From the NCBI GenBank assembly GCA_038213375.1, contig JBBQTB010000027.1:8135-72134 (forward strand): a stretch of 64,000 bases of DNA, given 5' to 3'. The translations under genes were made by a program, and so were the position numbers. Below the pieces are notes generated by a model. It saw only the letters and a program-made list of their open reading frames with translations. It ran no database searches and had not been told where the DNA came from. Origin of the DNA: JAAUTT01 sp038213375 (GTDB lineage Bacteria; Bacteroidota; Bacteroidia; Bacteroidales; JAAUTT01). Below are positions 15,530 to 24,849 of this stretch, piece after piece (the first letter of the stretch is position 1; each line of letters opens with the position of its first letter).

Positions 15530-17116
15530 TTAATTTCTATGTTTCCTAACCGCTGATTGAATACATTCCCGTTGTGATATAATCACTGAAACACCAATGT
15601 ATTCTATTTCACTGGCAATAACTTTCACGTTTTCGACATGATTTTTTTTCAAAGGAATGATTACTTTCAAATGATCTGGTTCAACTCCAAGTCCGAGACA
15701 AATTTTTTCCAGTTTTCCGGTAGCAGCAGATTGCTGTCCACCTGTCATTCCGGTAGTTTCATTGTCGGAAATAATTATAGTAACCGGTGAATTTTCCAAA
15801 ATTGCGTCCAATAATCCCGTCATCCCCGAATGTGTAAATGTTGAATCACCAATTACTGCAATTGCAGGAATTAAACCGGCATCTGCTGCACCAATAGCCA
15901 TAGTAATTGAGGCTCCCATGTCTACGCAAGTATTAATTGCATTAAAAGGAGGCAACACCCCAAGTGTGTAACATCCAATATCAGAGAATACACGGCCTGC
16001 AGAATAAGGATGAATAGCTTCATTAAGAGCAAGTAATGTGTCAATATGGCTGCAACCTTTGCAAAGAGCCGGTGGCCGGTTAACAACAACAGAAGGAATT
16101 GGTATGGATTCCGGCAAAGGCAATCCCAAAGCCTTAGCAACTATCGATGGGTTTAATTCACCATCGCGGGGAATATCTCCGCTAAGCCTCCCTTTTATTA
16201 AATAATCATGGTCGATTAAACCTTTGAGCTGTTCTTCAATAATTGGATACCCTTCCTCGAATACCATAATAGTTTTACAAACTGAAGTAATCCTATCGAT
16301 TATTTTTTTGGGAACAGGGTATTGAGAAATTTTTAGAACAGGATATTTCAGATTGGCTGAATCGACACATTCCTGAACATAATTATGTGCGATGCCACAT
16401 GCAATGATTCCAATCTGATGATTTTCGCCAGCTTTAAAGGAATTAAACAGTGATGAATGCGACATATCTTCAAAAATGGATTGTGAAGCAAGTAACTTCT
16501 TATATTTCACTTTGGCCATAGCCGGTAAAAGGAAGAATTGTAGAGGATCTCCAGGCAAAATAACTGAGTTTTGTTTCTTTTTTTCAGTTCTAACTATTCC
16601 AGTCCTTGAATGAGCCAGTCTGGTTGTAATTCGAACTAATACAGGGACTTTATATTTTTCCGACAAGTCAAATCCATAACCAACCATATCATAGGCTTCC
16701 TGTTGGTTTGAAGGTTCCAAAACAGGAATTAGGGCAAACTTACCAAAAAATCGCGAATCCTGCTCATTTTGAGATGAATGCATTGATGGATCGTCGGCTG
16801 AAACCACAATTAAGCCACCGTTTACTCCTGTTAATGCTGAATTCATAAATGGATCGGCTGCAACGTTTAAGCCCACATGTTTCATACAAACAATGGACCG
16901 TTTGCCAGCATATGACATACCCAAAGCAGTTTCCATTGCGGTTTTCTCGTTTGTGGACCACGAGCAATGAACTTTGTCATTTATAGCTTCGGTATTTCGT
17001 TGCACATATTCCATGATTTCAGTGGAAGGGGTTCCGGGATAAGCATATATTCCGGAAATCCCTGAATCAATGGCTGCTTGCGCAATAGCCTCATTTCCAA
17101 GTAAAAGTTGTTGCAT
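15530..17116 (-). CDS. iorA: Indolepyruvate ferredoxin oxidoreductase, alpha subunit (without ferredoxin domain)
   Basis: This protein of 528 residues has the Pyr domain first (GIYAYPGTPSTEIMEYVQ, EKTAMETALGMSYAG, DDPSMHSSQNEQDSRFFGKF) and the thiamine diphosphate domain in the C-terminal third (CKGCSHIDTLLALNEA, IGDSTFTHSGMTGLLDAI, SDNETTGMTGGQQSA). It ends soon after the TPP domain. Archaeal IorA continues into a C-terminal ferredoxin domain with two 4Fe-4S cysteine clusters, and none is present here. A shorter alpha subunit appears usual in Bacteroidota. It is followed by iorB. Confidence 0.92.
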   Translation of the reverse strand: MQQLLLGNEAIAQAAIDSGISGIYAYPGTPSTEIMEYVQRNTEAINDKVHCSWSTNEKTAMETALGMSYAGKRSIVCMKHVGLNVAADPFMNSALTGVNGGLIVVSADDPSMHSSQNEQDSRFFGKFALIPVLEPSNQQEAYDMVGYGFDLSEKYKVPVLVRITTRLAHSRTGIVRTEKKKQNSVILPGDPLQFFLLPAMAKVKYKKLLASQSIFEDMSHSSLFNSFKAGENHQIGIIACGIAHNYVQECVDSANLKYPVLKISQYPVPKKIIDRITSVCKTIMVFEEGYPIIEEQLKGLIDHDYLIKGRLSGDIPRDGELNPSIVAKALGLPLPESIPIPSVVVNRPPALCKGCSHIDTLLALNEAIHPYSAGRVFSDIGCYTLGVLPPFNAINTCVDMGASITMAIGAADAGLIPAIAVIGDSTFTHSGMTGLLDAILENSPVTIIISDNETTGMTGGQQSAATGKLEKICLGLGVEPDHLKVIIPLKKNHVENVKVIASEIEYIGVSVIISQRECIQSAVRKHRN

Positions 17117-17180
17117 ATTTTATATTAAGTCGTATATATCAAGTTATACATGTTTACACATGTTCAATTTTTTCATTTAA

Positions 17181-17591
17181 TTAACTATAAATAGTGATTG
17201 TAATGTCACGCACGCCTCCATTATTTCGAAATTCACAGAGGTAAATGCCCTGCCACACACCTAAGTTTAACCGACCATTTGTGATGGGAATTGTAAGAGA
17301 TTGACCGAGCAACGTACTTTTAACATGTGCTGGCAAATCATCATAACCTTCCAAAGTATGCAAGTAGTAGGCTTGATTTTCAGGAATAAGAATGTTAAAT
17401 ACTTTCTCGAAATCACCTCTTACAGAGGCATCAGCATTTTCATTGATGGTAATGGCCGCTGATGTATGTTTAATAAAAATATTTAACAACCCCATCTGGG
17501 GCAATGGAGGTAAACGTTGTTCAATTATCCTGGTAATAATATGAAAACCGCGTTTGTATTCCGGTAATTTTATTTCAAGTTGATGAATCAT
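17181..17591 (-). CDS. YjbQ/UPF0047 family protein
   Basis: This protein of 136 residues carries the family signature IFIKHTSAAITINENADASVRGDFE, with conserved His and Glu, plus YDDLPAHVKSTLLGQSLTIPI and LNLGVWQGIYLCEFR. Members have been reported to have weak thiamine-phosphate synthase activity, but the physiological role is unclear. It is a single cytoplasmic domain of normal length. It lies upstream of iorAB on the same strand, and no functional link is evident. Confidence 0.9.
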   Translation of the reverse strand: MIHQLEIKLPEYKRGFHIITRIIEQRLPPLPQMGLLNIFIKHTSAAITINENADASVRGDFEKVFNILIPENQAYYLHTLEGYDDLPAHVKSTLLGQSLTIPITNGRLNLGVWQGIYLCEFRNNGGVRDITITIYS

Positions 17592-17771
17592 TGTTGAAAT
17601 TTTTTAAAATTTCAAATTTCAAGCAAAAATATACTATTTTCCATTGGAAAACGTATTGATCCGGAGATTATTTGACATTAAAACAAACCCTCACTTAAGT
17701 AATATTATGATATAGATTGATTCTGACGCTTAAATTTTTACCAGACTATTATTAAACTTTGAGATGTTTTG

Positions 17772-17779
17772 TAAATTTG
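17772..17779 (+). promoter_or_regulatory. Candidate Bacteroidota -7 promoter element
   Basis: TAAATTTG fits TAnnTTTG and lies 82 bases before the ABC-F start codon. No -33 element is evident at the usual spacing, so confidence is low. Confidence 0.3.
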
Positions 17780-17860
17780 ATACGAAAAATATACTTTTCA
17801 GAGAGTTTTACAATTAAAAAAATGTAATTTCGCCGCCATTTCATAACAGCAAAATATTAG

Positions 17861-19474
17861 ATGATTACAGTTACAGGTTTGGAAATTCAGTTTGGTAAAA
17901 AGCCACTATTTCAGGATGTTAATTTAAAGTTTACCCCCGGGAATTGCTATGGAATTATTGGGGCAAATGGCGCCGGTAAATCCACATTTTTAAAAATACT
18001 TAGTGGAGAGCTTGATCCTGCTAAAGGGTCTATTATTCTTGGCAAAGGCGAACGTCTTTCGGTTCTCAGACAAAACCACTTTGAGTTTGACGATTACACG
18101 GTACTTCACACTGTATTAATGGGTCACAACGTGCTATTGAAAGTAATGGAAGAGCGCGAAGCAATCTATTCAAAAGTTGATTTTAGCGATGAAGACGGTC
18201 TTCGCGTATCGGAACTTGAAGAACAATTTGCCGAAATGGACGGATGGAATGCCGAAAGCGACGCAGCCGATTTATTAAGTGGATTGGGTATCAAGGAAGA
18301 TCTTCATCATAAAAAAATGAAGGAATTGAGTGGTAAGGAAAAAGTTCGGGTGCTGCTTGCTCAGGCATTGTTTGGAAAGCCTGATAATCTTTTGCTTGAC
18401 GAACCTACTAACGACCTTGACCTTGAAACTGTTAACTGGCTAGAAAACTATCTTTCGAATTTCGAAAATACAGTATTGGTTGTTTCACACGACAGGCATT
18501 TTCTGGACTCCATATCGACAAATACCGTTGATATTGATTACGGACGAATCGAACTCTTTGCCGGAAACTATAGTTATTGGTATGAATCGAGCCAATTGGC
18601 GCTTCGCCAGCTACAAACACAAAATAAAAAGGCTGAGGAACGAAAAAAGGAACTCCTCGAGTTTATTGCACGTTTTAGTGCTAATGTTGCCAAATCGAAG
18701 CAAACAACTAGTCGTAAAAAGATGCTTGTGAAGCTCAATTACGAAGAAATTAAACCCTCAACACGAAAATATCCGGGAATTATATTTACGCCTGACCGTG
18801 AAGCTGGCAACCGAATCCTTGAAGTAAAAGACTTAAGCAAAACAGTTGATGGCGTATTACTTTTTAAAAATGTAAATTTTACCATTGAAAAGGGTGATAA
18901 GGTAGTATTTATATCCCAGGACCCCAGAGCAATGACAGCTTTATTTGAAATAATTAACGGCCACAGTAAACCTGATCATGGATCGTTTGAATGGGGCATT
19001 ACCATTACTCATGCTTATTTGCCCCTGGATAATTCCGAATTTTTTAAAACAAATAAAGCTTTAATTGACTGGCTTGCTCAATATTCCAGCGACAGTAGCG
19101 AAATATATCTTCGTGGGTTTCTCGGAAAGATGCTTTTCTCTGGCGAAGATGTTTACAAAAAGGCAAATGTATTGTCGGGCGGAGAGAAAATTCGCTGCAT
19201 GATTTCGCGGATGATGCTTAACGATGCAAACACCTTGATTTTAGACTCACCTACCAATCACCTTGACCTCGAATCCATACAGGCATTTAATAATTGTTTG
19301 ACCCGTTATCCGGGTATTGTGCTGATGTCGTCACATGACCGTGAGTTTATTCAAACCGTTTGCACCCGAGTAATCGAACTTACACCCAAAGGCATTATCG
19401 ATAAACAAATGGAATATGACGATTATGTATCGGACGAGGTTTTGAAAGTGCAAAGGGAAAAAATGTACCGGTAA
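17861..19474 (+). CDS. ABC-F family ATPase with one intact and one degenerate ATP site
   Basis: This soluble protein of 537 residues has two ATPase domains joined by a charged linker (about 245-300), the ABC-F layout, and no membrane part. NBD1 has Walker A GANGAGKST (34-42), signature LSGKEK (156-161) and Walker B LLLDEPTNDLD. NBD2 has no Walker A (ISQDPRAMTAL at 351-361), an intact LSGGEK (438-443) and Walker B LILDSPTNHLD, where the catalytic Glu is Ser463. ABC-F proteins act at the ribosomal E site. It resembles the YbiT-like group rather than known antibiotic-resistance ABC-F proteins. Confidence 0.9.
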   Translation: MITVTGLEIQFGKKPLFQDVNLKFTPGNCYGIIGANGAGKSTFLKILSGELDPAKGSIILGKGERLSVLRQNHFEFDDYTVLHTVLMGHNVLLKVMEEREAIYSKVDFSDEDGLRVSELEEQFAEMDGWNAESDAADLLSGLGIKEDLHHKKMKELSGKEKVRVLLAQALFGKPDNLLLDEPTNDLDLETVNWLENYLSNFENTVLVVSHDRHFLDSISTNTVDIDYGRIELFAGNYSYWYESSQLALRQLQTQNKKAEERKKELLEFIARFSANVAKSKQTTSRKKMLVKLNYEEIKPSTRKYPGIIFTPDREAGNRILEVKDLSKTVDGVLLFKNVNFTIEKGDKVVFISQDPRAMTALFEIINGHSKPDHGSFEWGITITHAYLPLDNSEFFKTNKALIDWLAQYSSDSSEIYLRGFLGKMLFSGEDVYKKANVLSGGEKIRCMISRMMLNDANTLILDSPTNHLDLESIQAFNNCLTRYPGIVLMSSHDREFIQTVCTRVIELTPKGIIDKQMEYDDYVSDEVLKVQREKMYR

Positions 19475-19555
19475 AATTTATAATTTGCAAATTTTAGATT
19501 GGGGAGTTTGTGGTAGTCAGGTAATTACTTCTGCGCTAATACTCTCCCAATTTTC

Positions 19556-20395
19556 TTATTCACCTTCAACTAATCTCGTTCCGTCCGCCTCAAGAATCAC
19601 TAATCCTTTTTTGTACAATGCTCCGATGGAATTTTTGTATGCTTTTTTACTGACGCTAAAGAGCTGATATATTAAATCGGGGGAACTTTTGTCGGTTACG
19701 GACATAAAACCATTATTTATTTTAAGGTATTCGAGGATGCGATGGGAAATTCCATCAATTTTGTCATAGCCCGGTTTTTGAAGACAAACATCAATCTTAT
19801 CATCTTCACGTACATTCTTAATAAAACCTTTAAGTTTTAGTCCTCGCTTAAGAGGTTGAAAAACATCGTTATGAAAAAGCATACCCCAATGCATTCCATT
19901 AATAATCGTTTTAAACCCTAGTTCTGTTTCGTTGCATATAATAAGGTCAACCTCCTGCCCTATTGAATATTCAGGAGGCAAATTGTCAAGAAACGAATCG
20001 AGCTTTGCCGATGCTGCAATACGCTTGCTAATTTTATCGAGATACACTTTCACCATATACCAGCGACCTTCTTCCATTTTTTGCTTTTGCTGATTGTAAG
20101 GGACGAGTAGATCCTTAGGTAAGCCCCAATCGAGGAATGCACCAATTTGGTTTACCGAAGTCACTTTAAGTAATACAAAATCATCTACCATAGCATAAGG
20201 AGTTTCTGTAGTAGCAAGTAGCCGGTCTTCTGAGTCAAGATAAAGAAACACATCTACCATTTCTTCAATAAGCAAACCTTTGGGAATATACCGAGTGGGC
20301 ATTAAAATTTCACCTAGTTCTTCTCCATCCAAATACATACCAAAATCGAGCTGTTTCACAACCCTCATTTTATTCATTTTACCTATCTCAACCAT
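19556..20395 (-). CDS. cvfB: CvfB/YitL-type S1 RNA-binding protein
   Basis: This protein of 279 residues has tandem S1-like OB folds (about 10-70, 72-135 and 145-210) and a C-terminal winged helix (about 225-278). Motifs include VNQIGAFLDWGLPKDLLVPYNQQ and DKISKRIAASAKLD in the second S1 repeat, and PDLIYQLFSVSKKAYKNSIGALYKKG in the winged helix, matching CvfB. Family members bind RNA and affect virulence gene expression in Staphylococcus; the role in Bacteroidota is not known. It is convergent with the ABC-F gene. Confidence 0.88.
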   Translation of the reverse strand: MVEIGKMNKMRVVKQLDFGMYLDGEELGEILMPTRYIPKGLLIEEMVDVFLYLDSEDRLLATTETPYAMVDDFVLLKVTSVNQIGAFLDWGLPKDLLVPYNQQKQKMEEGRWYMVKVYLDKISKRIAASAKLDSFLDNLPPEYSIGQEVDLIICNETELGFKTIINGMHWGMLFHNDVFQPLKRGLKLKGFIKNVREDDKIDVCLQKPGYDKIDGISHRILEYLKINNGFMSVTDKSSPDLIYQLFSVSKKAYKNSIGALYKKGLVILEADGTRLVEGE

Positions 20396-20576
20396 GTTTT
20401 TTTTATACTTTAAATCAGGTTACGAAGTTACAAGATTGAGACGAGAATCTAACATATCCCTGTGGTACAATCTTACAAAAAACCTTATATAACCATTTGG
20501 ACATTGTCTCAAAAGCACTTATTTTTAATCCTAAATCGTGTTAAACTTTTTATTTTTGAATATAAAAGGATAAACT

Positions 20577-21203
20577 ATGGACATTCAACGCAAAAATATA
20601 GTTAAAGAAAAAAATTCCAGTAAAACCGAACACAACGATTTGCAGGTTCTATCTTTCGAATTACCTAAAACGTGGGAAAAGTGGCTTGAACAAAATCATG
20701 CTGTTTCTAATGGCATTTGGCTGAGGTTTTATAAAAAAGGATCAGGCATTGACACCATTTCTTACAACGAGGCTTTAGATGAAGCCTTATGTTTTGGCTG
20801 GATTGATAGTCAATTAAAAAAGTATGATGAAAGTTCTTATCTTCAAAAATTTACACCACGACGTTCGAAAAGTATGTGGTCCCGGCGGAACATTGAGCAT
20901 GTTGGACGTCTTGAAAAAGAAGGAAGAATGAGACCTTCAGGATTAAAAGAAGCTGAAGCCGCAAAATCCGATGGCAGATGGGAAAGAGCTTATGACTCAC
21001 CTGGAAAAATGACTATTCCGGATGATTTTCTCAATGATCTTTCAAAAAATAAACAGGCTGTTTCTTTTTTTGAGACCTTAAACAAAGCAAACAAGTATTC
21101 CATTGTGTGGAGATTGCAAACAGCAAAAAATATTGAAATAAGAGAAAAACGTAAAAAAGCAATTCTTGACATGCTTGAACAAGGAAAAAAATTTCATGAT
21201 TAA
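20577..21203 (+). CDS. YdeI/OmpD-associated family protein
   Basis: This cytoplasmic protein of 208 residues contains NGIWLRFYKKGSG, ALDEALCFGWIDSQLKKYDE and QKFTPRRSKSMWSRRNIEHV, the signature of the YdeI/OmpD-associated family sometimes called bacteriocin-protection proteins. The C-terminal helix region RKKAILDMLEQGK is also typical. The biochemical role is not established. It is monocistronic as far as can be seen. Confidence 0.88.
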   Translation: MDIQRKNIVKEKNSSKTEHNDLQVLSFELPKTWEKWLEQNHAVSNGIWLRFYKKGSGIDTISYNEALDEALCFGWIDSQLKKYDESSYLQKFTPRRSKSMWSRRNIEHVGRLEKEGRMRPSGLKEAEAAKSDGRWERAYDSPGKMTIPDDFLNDLSKNKQAVSFFETLNKANKYSIVWRLQTAKNIEIREKRKKAILDMLEQGKKFHD

Positions 21204-21397
21204 TAGTAAATAAGTGCAGCTCATTACAAAACCTGAATTAGAAATAATTGCTTATCCTCCATTTGGTCGATAACCAAAAAGAAACTATTTTTATAAACAA
21301 AACATAAAATTAAGAAGCTTACCAACCCAATTTCTATTTCCCAGAGCGAGTAATTTGGATTATCGGAAGCAGCATTAATTATAACACAATAAGCACT

Positions 21398-22162
21398 ATG
21401 GAAAACAAAACTGAAAAGATTGCAATTTTAGTTGACGGTGACAATGCACAAGCAAAATTACTTAAAGCTATACTTGAAGAAGTTTCTAAATACGGAAAAG
21501 TTACCGTTCGCAGAATATATGGAGATTGGACCGTTCCACATATGAATAGCTGGAAAGACATATTAAATGACCTGTCATTTAACCCAATACAAAAATTTTC
21601 GTACACAACAGGTAAAAATTCCACTGATAGCTCGCTGATCATTGACGCAATGGATATTTTGCACGACAAAATTGTTGATGGATTTTGTATTGTTTCCAGT
21701 GATAGTGACTATACCGGCCTTGCCAAAAGGATTAGAGAAGAAGGAATTTTTGTTATGGGAATTGGAGTAAAGAAAACACCCAAAGCATTTGTTCAATCCT
21801 GCGAAATATTTACATTTTGTGAAAATATTTCTCCAGATTTGGTCACGCCTGTGCCTAAAGAAACAACTACTAAATCTGCGCCTAAAGGCAAAAAATCGAG
21901 TTTTCCCAACCTTGATCTGGATTTAATTAATAAGGCCTATGAAATGTCAATTAGTGAGGGAAATGAAACACATATCTCCAACATTGGGATTAATTTACGA
22001 AAAATTGAGCCGAGTTTTGACGCACGCGCTTTTGGATTTAAAAATTTGACGCAGTTATTCTCAAGTTTAAAAAATTTCGAAATCATTAATAATGAAAATG
22101 GTGGCTTAAACCATCCATTGGTAAAGAAAAAAAACACAACGATTCATCGGAAAGTGACATAA
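21398..22162 (+). CDS. NYN-domain putative RNase with C-terminal LOTUS/OST-HTH domain
   Basis: The N-terminal NYN (PIN-like) domain (about 6-140) shows the acidic nuclease positions in AILVDGDNAQAKLL, DSSLIIDAMDIL and CIVSSDSDYTGLAKRIREEG. A low-complexity Lys/Pro/Thr linker (about 150-170) leads to a small winged-helix domain (about 175-245, DLINKAYEMSISEG and FDARAFGFKNLTQLFSSL), matching OST-HTH/LOTUS. NYN-LOTUS proteins resemble the human Limkain-b1/MARF1 architecture and are thought to cut or bind RNA. The length of 254 is normal for bacterial members. The RNA target is unknown. Confidence 0.88.
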   Translation: MENKTEKIAILVDGDNAQAKLLKAILEEVSKYGKVTVRRIYGDWTVPHMNSWKDILNDLSFNPIQKFSYTTGKNSTDSSLIIDAMDILHDKIVDGFCIVSSDSDYTGLAKRIREEGIFVMGIGVKKTPKAFVQSCEIFTFCENISPDLVTPVPKETTTKSAPKGKKSSFPNLDLDLINKAYEMSISEGNETHISNIGINLRKIEPSFDARAFGFKNLTQLFSSLKNFEIINNENGGLNHPLVKKKNTTIHRKVT

Positions 22163-22165
22163 GGC

Positions 22166-22195
22166 ATGGTGCCTTATATGCATCTACGGCACCAT
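22166..22195. terminator. Hairpin between convergent genes
   Basis: ATGGTGCC (22166-22173) pairs perfectly with GGCACCAT (22188-22195). A second short stem ataaggc/gccttat overlaps it. It lies just after the NYN stop and overlaps the last codons of the minus-strand 65-aa gene, so it may terminate one or both transcripts. Confidence 0.45.
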
Positions 22196-22381
22196 CTTAA
22201 CCGATTTATTTTCTATCATATCATGTAACTGACTTAACAAAGCTTGTTCATGAGGGTCAATAAAACAATCCTTTGCAGCCTGATGCTGTATCATATCATA
22301 TTCTCGTCTTGTAATTCTATGGTCTTCAATAACCTTCTCTATCATTTCCCGCAATTTTCCTGCGCTTTCACTCACATTCAT
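22184..22381 (-). CDS. Small helical protein of unknown function
   Basis: This 65-residue protein has no signal peptide or membrane segment. Its sequence is two amphipathic helical segments, EDHRITRREYDMIQHQAAKD and FIDPHEQALLSQLHDMIENK. Each has the pattern 'hydrophobic-x-E/D-E', recalling short EF-hand-like or TerB-like helical modules. It begins with ATG and ends in the hairpin it shares with the convergent NYN gene. No function is assigned. Confidence 0.55.
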   Translation of the reverse strand: MNVSESAGKLREMIEKVIEDHRITRREYDMIQHQAAKDCFIDPHEQALLSQLHDMIENKSVKMVP

Positions 22382-22453
22382 AATTGGTTAATTTTAAAGT
22401 TTATATTGTAAACAATTGAGGATTCAAAAAGACAAAAATGTTAAAATCAATCA

Positions 22454-22861
22454 TTAATCCTGTTTTTCATAAATAAATTGCTCATTAATAATTAATTTAC
22501 CATTAATATCATAAGTCCATTTTTCAACCAGCAGTTGACCGATGTACCGATAGTCAGAGCGGGTGTTGATACTACCTTTTTTATCGAGATTGAATTCACG
22601 GGTAAGCTGATCCTTATTATATTCAAAAGCTTTGTGGTGAATAATATTTCCACTTTTATTGAAAAAAACTTCTTCAACGCGATTTCCTTTCCGGTCAAAC
22701 CGAAGTTCTTCTTTTTTATACTTAAATTCTTTAAACAATTGTTTTTCAGTAACCCAAACTACCTGAGTTTTTATATTTTCATCGGTCATTATTTGTTTTT
22801 CCTGCGATAAAGATATTTGACAAATGCAGATCAAAAGACTAATGACAAAAGAATTCTTCAT
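22454..22861 (-). CDS. Exported protein with YD/MORN-like short repeats
   Basis: This protein of about 135 residues starts at ATG 22861 (MKNSFVISLLICICQISLSQ), a clear Sec signal peptide. An ATG four codons upstream is the alternative. The mature part has repeated short strands of the form 'K-x-G-N-x-hydrophobic': DRKGNRVEEVFFNKSGNIIHHKAFEYNKDQ and INGKLIINEQFIYE. This pattern is common in Bacteroidota exported proteins with antitoxin- or MORN-like beta repeats. Role unknown. Confidence 0.65.
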   Translation of the reverse strand: MKNSFVISLLICICQISLSQEKQIMTDENIKTQVVWVTEKQLFKEFKYKKEELRFDRKGNRVEEVFFNKSGNIIHHKAFEYNKDQLTREFNLDKKGSINTRSDYRYIGQLLVEKWTYDINGKLIINEQFIYEKQD

Positions 22862-23074
22862 AATAGTATGCATAATATAGTCTTAATTATCAAGGCGTAA
22901 GTATATATTTATTTTTCAGAAAACACCTTTTCTCCTACCCTACATCCTTACTTTCATATTTATTTTAATTTCTCCTTACTGAGAAAAAGGAATTTACATT
23001 TAGTGTTTATTATATCAAAAATACTACTTTCGCATATATGGTAAAAGAAAACCACCTATTAAAAACGACTAATA

Positions 23075-23236
23075 ATGAAAAAATATAAATGCACCGTTTG
23101 CGGTTATATATACGATCCAATTGAGGGCGATCCCGATAGTGGTATTGACCCTGGAACTCTGTTTGAAGATATTCCGGAAGATTGGATATGTCCCATATGT
23201 GGGGTTAGAAAACAGGATTTTGAACCTGTGGAGTAG
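23075..23236 (+). CDS. Rubredoxin
   Basis: This complete 53-residue protein starts MKKYKCTVCGYIYDP and ends in DFEPVE before a TAG at 23234-23236. The two iron ligand pairs are CTVCG and CPICG, with the usual FEDIPEDW between them, so it is a standard one-iron rubredoxin. It is a cytoplasmic one-electron carrier, typically feeding oxygen- or peroxide-reducing enzymes in anaerobes. No partner reductase is adjacent; pepD lies downstream on the other strand. Confidence 0.97.
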   Translation: MKKYKCTVCGYIYDPIEGDPDSGIDPGTLFEDIPEDWICPICGVRKQDFEPVE

Positions 23237-23282
23237 AAATAAATAGTTAGATGTTGAAATTGAGAAGGAATCCATCTAAATT

Positions 23283-24731
23283 CTAACTACTAACAATTGT
23301 TACAAGCAATCTCCAAAACTTTTCCACTGAGGGAATGTATAATCGTTCGTCTGGTGAATGAACCCCTCTCAGCGTTGGTCCGAAGGAAATCATGTCCAAT
23401 CCCGGTGATTTTTCGAGGAATAACCCACATTCCAGTCCGGCGTGGATGGCTTTTACTTTTGGTTTGGTGTTGAATACCTTGTAATAGATTTCGGCGGTCT
23501 TTGCCAGAATTTTCGAATTCAAATCGGGTGTCCATCCCGGATAACCGTTGGAATGTTCAATATACGCGCCTGCTAAGGAAAATATCCGTGCAACTTTCGA
23601 AGATAAGTCAGTTTTTGCCGAATCAACGGAACTGCGTTGGCTGGTGGTTATGAGCACTTGCTTTTTATCAATAAATTTAATCGATGCAAGGTTGGTTGAT
23701 GTCTCTACTAATCCGGCGATATCTTTGCTCCACGCAATTACTCCATGCGGGCAATCGAGCAATGACTTTATAAGTTGATTCTGAAACTCAGGTTCAAGTT
23801 GGAATTCAGGAGTTGGAATCTCATCAAAGTTGATAGATAAACCGGTATCAATTGCGGAGAATTCATCGGCTTTTTTTTCAATAAACTCATGAATAAGAGA
23901 ATAAAACTGAATTTTTTTATTTTGATCAATGATAATGGTTGCAAAAGCTTCACGCGGAATGGCGTTTTTGAGATTCCCCCCGTCAAACCGGTTAAGCTTA
24001 GCACCAAGGTATGTTGTAACTTCCCATATCAATTGGGTCATTATTTTCACAGCATTACCACGGCCTTTATGTATCTCATCACCCGAATGCCCTCCCTGAA
24101 GTCCGGTAACACTCACCAAAAAAGCCTTCTGATTTTCTTCAACAAATTGATATGTAAAGTCGAAAACAGCTCTGGTGTCTATTCCTCCGGCACAACCGAT
24201 AAAAAGTTCACCCTCGTCTTCCGAATCGAGGTTAATGAGTGTATTGCCGGTAAAAAAATCTTTCTGAAGCTCAAAAGCTCCCGTTAATCCTGTTTCTTCA
24301 TCAACCGTAAATAAGCATTCGAGGGGACCATGATGTAATGATTTATCGGCCATAACAGCCATCATAGCAGCCATGCCAATACCATCATCGGCGCCAAGCG
24401 TGGTTCCCATGGCTTTAACCCATTCGCCATCGATATATGGTTTTATCGGATCAGTTAAAAAATCATGGTTATAGTCGGAGTTTTTTTCGCAAACCATATC
24501 AACATGACTCTGCAAAACTATTAACGGGGAAGTATCTTTTCCGGGCGATGCGGGTTTGTAAATTAATAAATTTCCAATTGCATCTTTTTTATACTCCAGA
24601 TTGTGCTTTAATGCAAAATTAATCAGATATTCAACTATTAGTTCTTCATGTTTGGATGACCTGGGAATTTGGGTAATTTCTTCGAAGTATTTCCAAATCA
24701 ACGGAGGATGCAAGTTATATAACAGAGCCAT
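23283..24731 (-). CDS. pepD: Aminoacyl-histidine dipeptidase (PepD, M20 family)
   Basis: This zinc dipeptidase has 482 residues, the usual PepD size. Metal and catalytic residues are visible in VLQSHVDMVCEKN, GTTLGADDGIGMAAMMAV, LFTVDEETGLTGAFEL, INLDSEDEGELFIGCAGG and KAIHAGLECGLFLEK. The dimerisation or lid region lies between about 190 and 370 (VSVTGLQGGHSGDEIHKGRGNA). It hydrolyses a range of dipeptides in the cytoplasm. Convergent with rubredoxin. Confidence 0.95.
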   Translation of the reverse strand: MALLYNLHPPLIWKYFEEITQIPRSSKHEELIVEYLINFALKHNLEYKKDAIGNLLIYKPASPGKDTSPLIVLQSHVDMVCEKNSDYNHDFLTDPIKPYIDGEWVKAMGTTLGADDGIGMAAMMAVMADKSLHHGPLECLFTVDEETGLTGAFELQKDFFTGNTLINLDSEDEGELFIGCAGGIDTRAVFDFTYQFVEENQKAFLVSVTGLQGGHSGDEIHKGRGNAVKIMTQLIWEVTTYLGAKLNRFDGGNLKNAIPREAFATIIIDQNKKIQFYSLIHEFIEKKADEFSAIDTGLSINFDEIPTPEFQLEPEFQNQLIKSLLDCPHGVIAWSKDIAGLVETSTNLASIKFIDKKQVLITTSQRSSVDSAKTDLSSKVARIFSLAGAYIEHSNGYPGWTPDLNSKILAKTAEIYYKVFNTKPKVKAIHAGLECGLFLEKSPGLDMISFGPTLRGVHSPDERLYIPSVEKFWRLLVTIVSS

Positions 24732-24849
24732 AGTAATTTAATAAAAAAGTAGTTAATAATCAGTAGTATTGTAGTTTCTAAAGCACCGCAAATTAATTAA
24801 TATTTTGTATTTTGTTTCACAAAAATGAAATATTGTACTCCATAAAATT

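Noticed and set aside
17861..19474. Antibiotic resistance ABC-F (ARE) identity
   Set aside because: The interdomain linker is short and basic and the domain pattern resembles YbiT-like ABC-F proteins; no resistance context is present.
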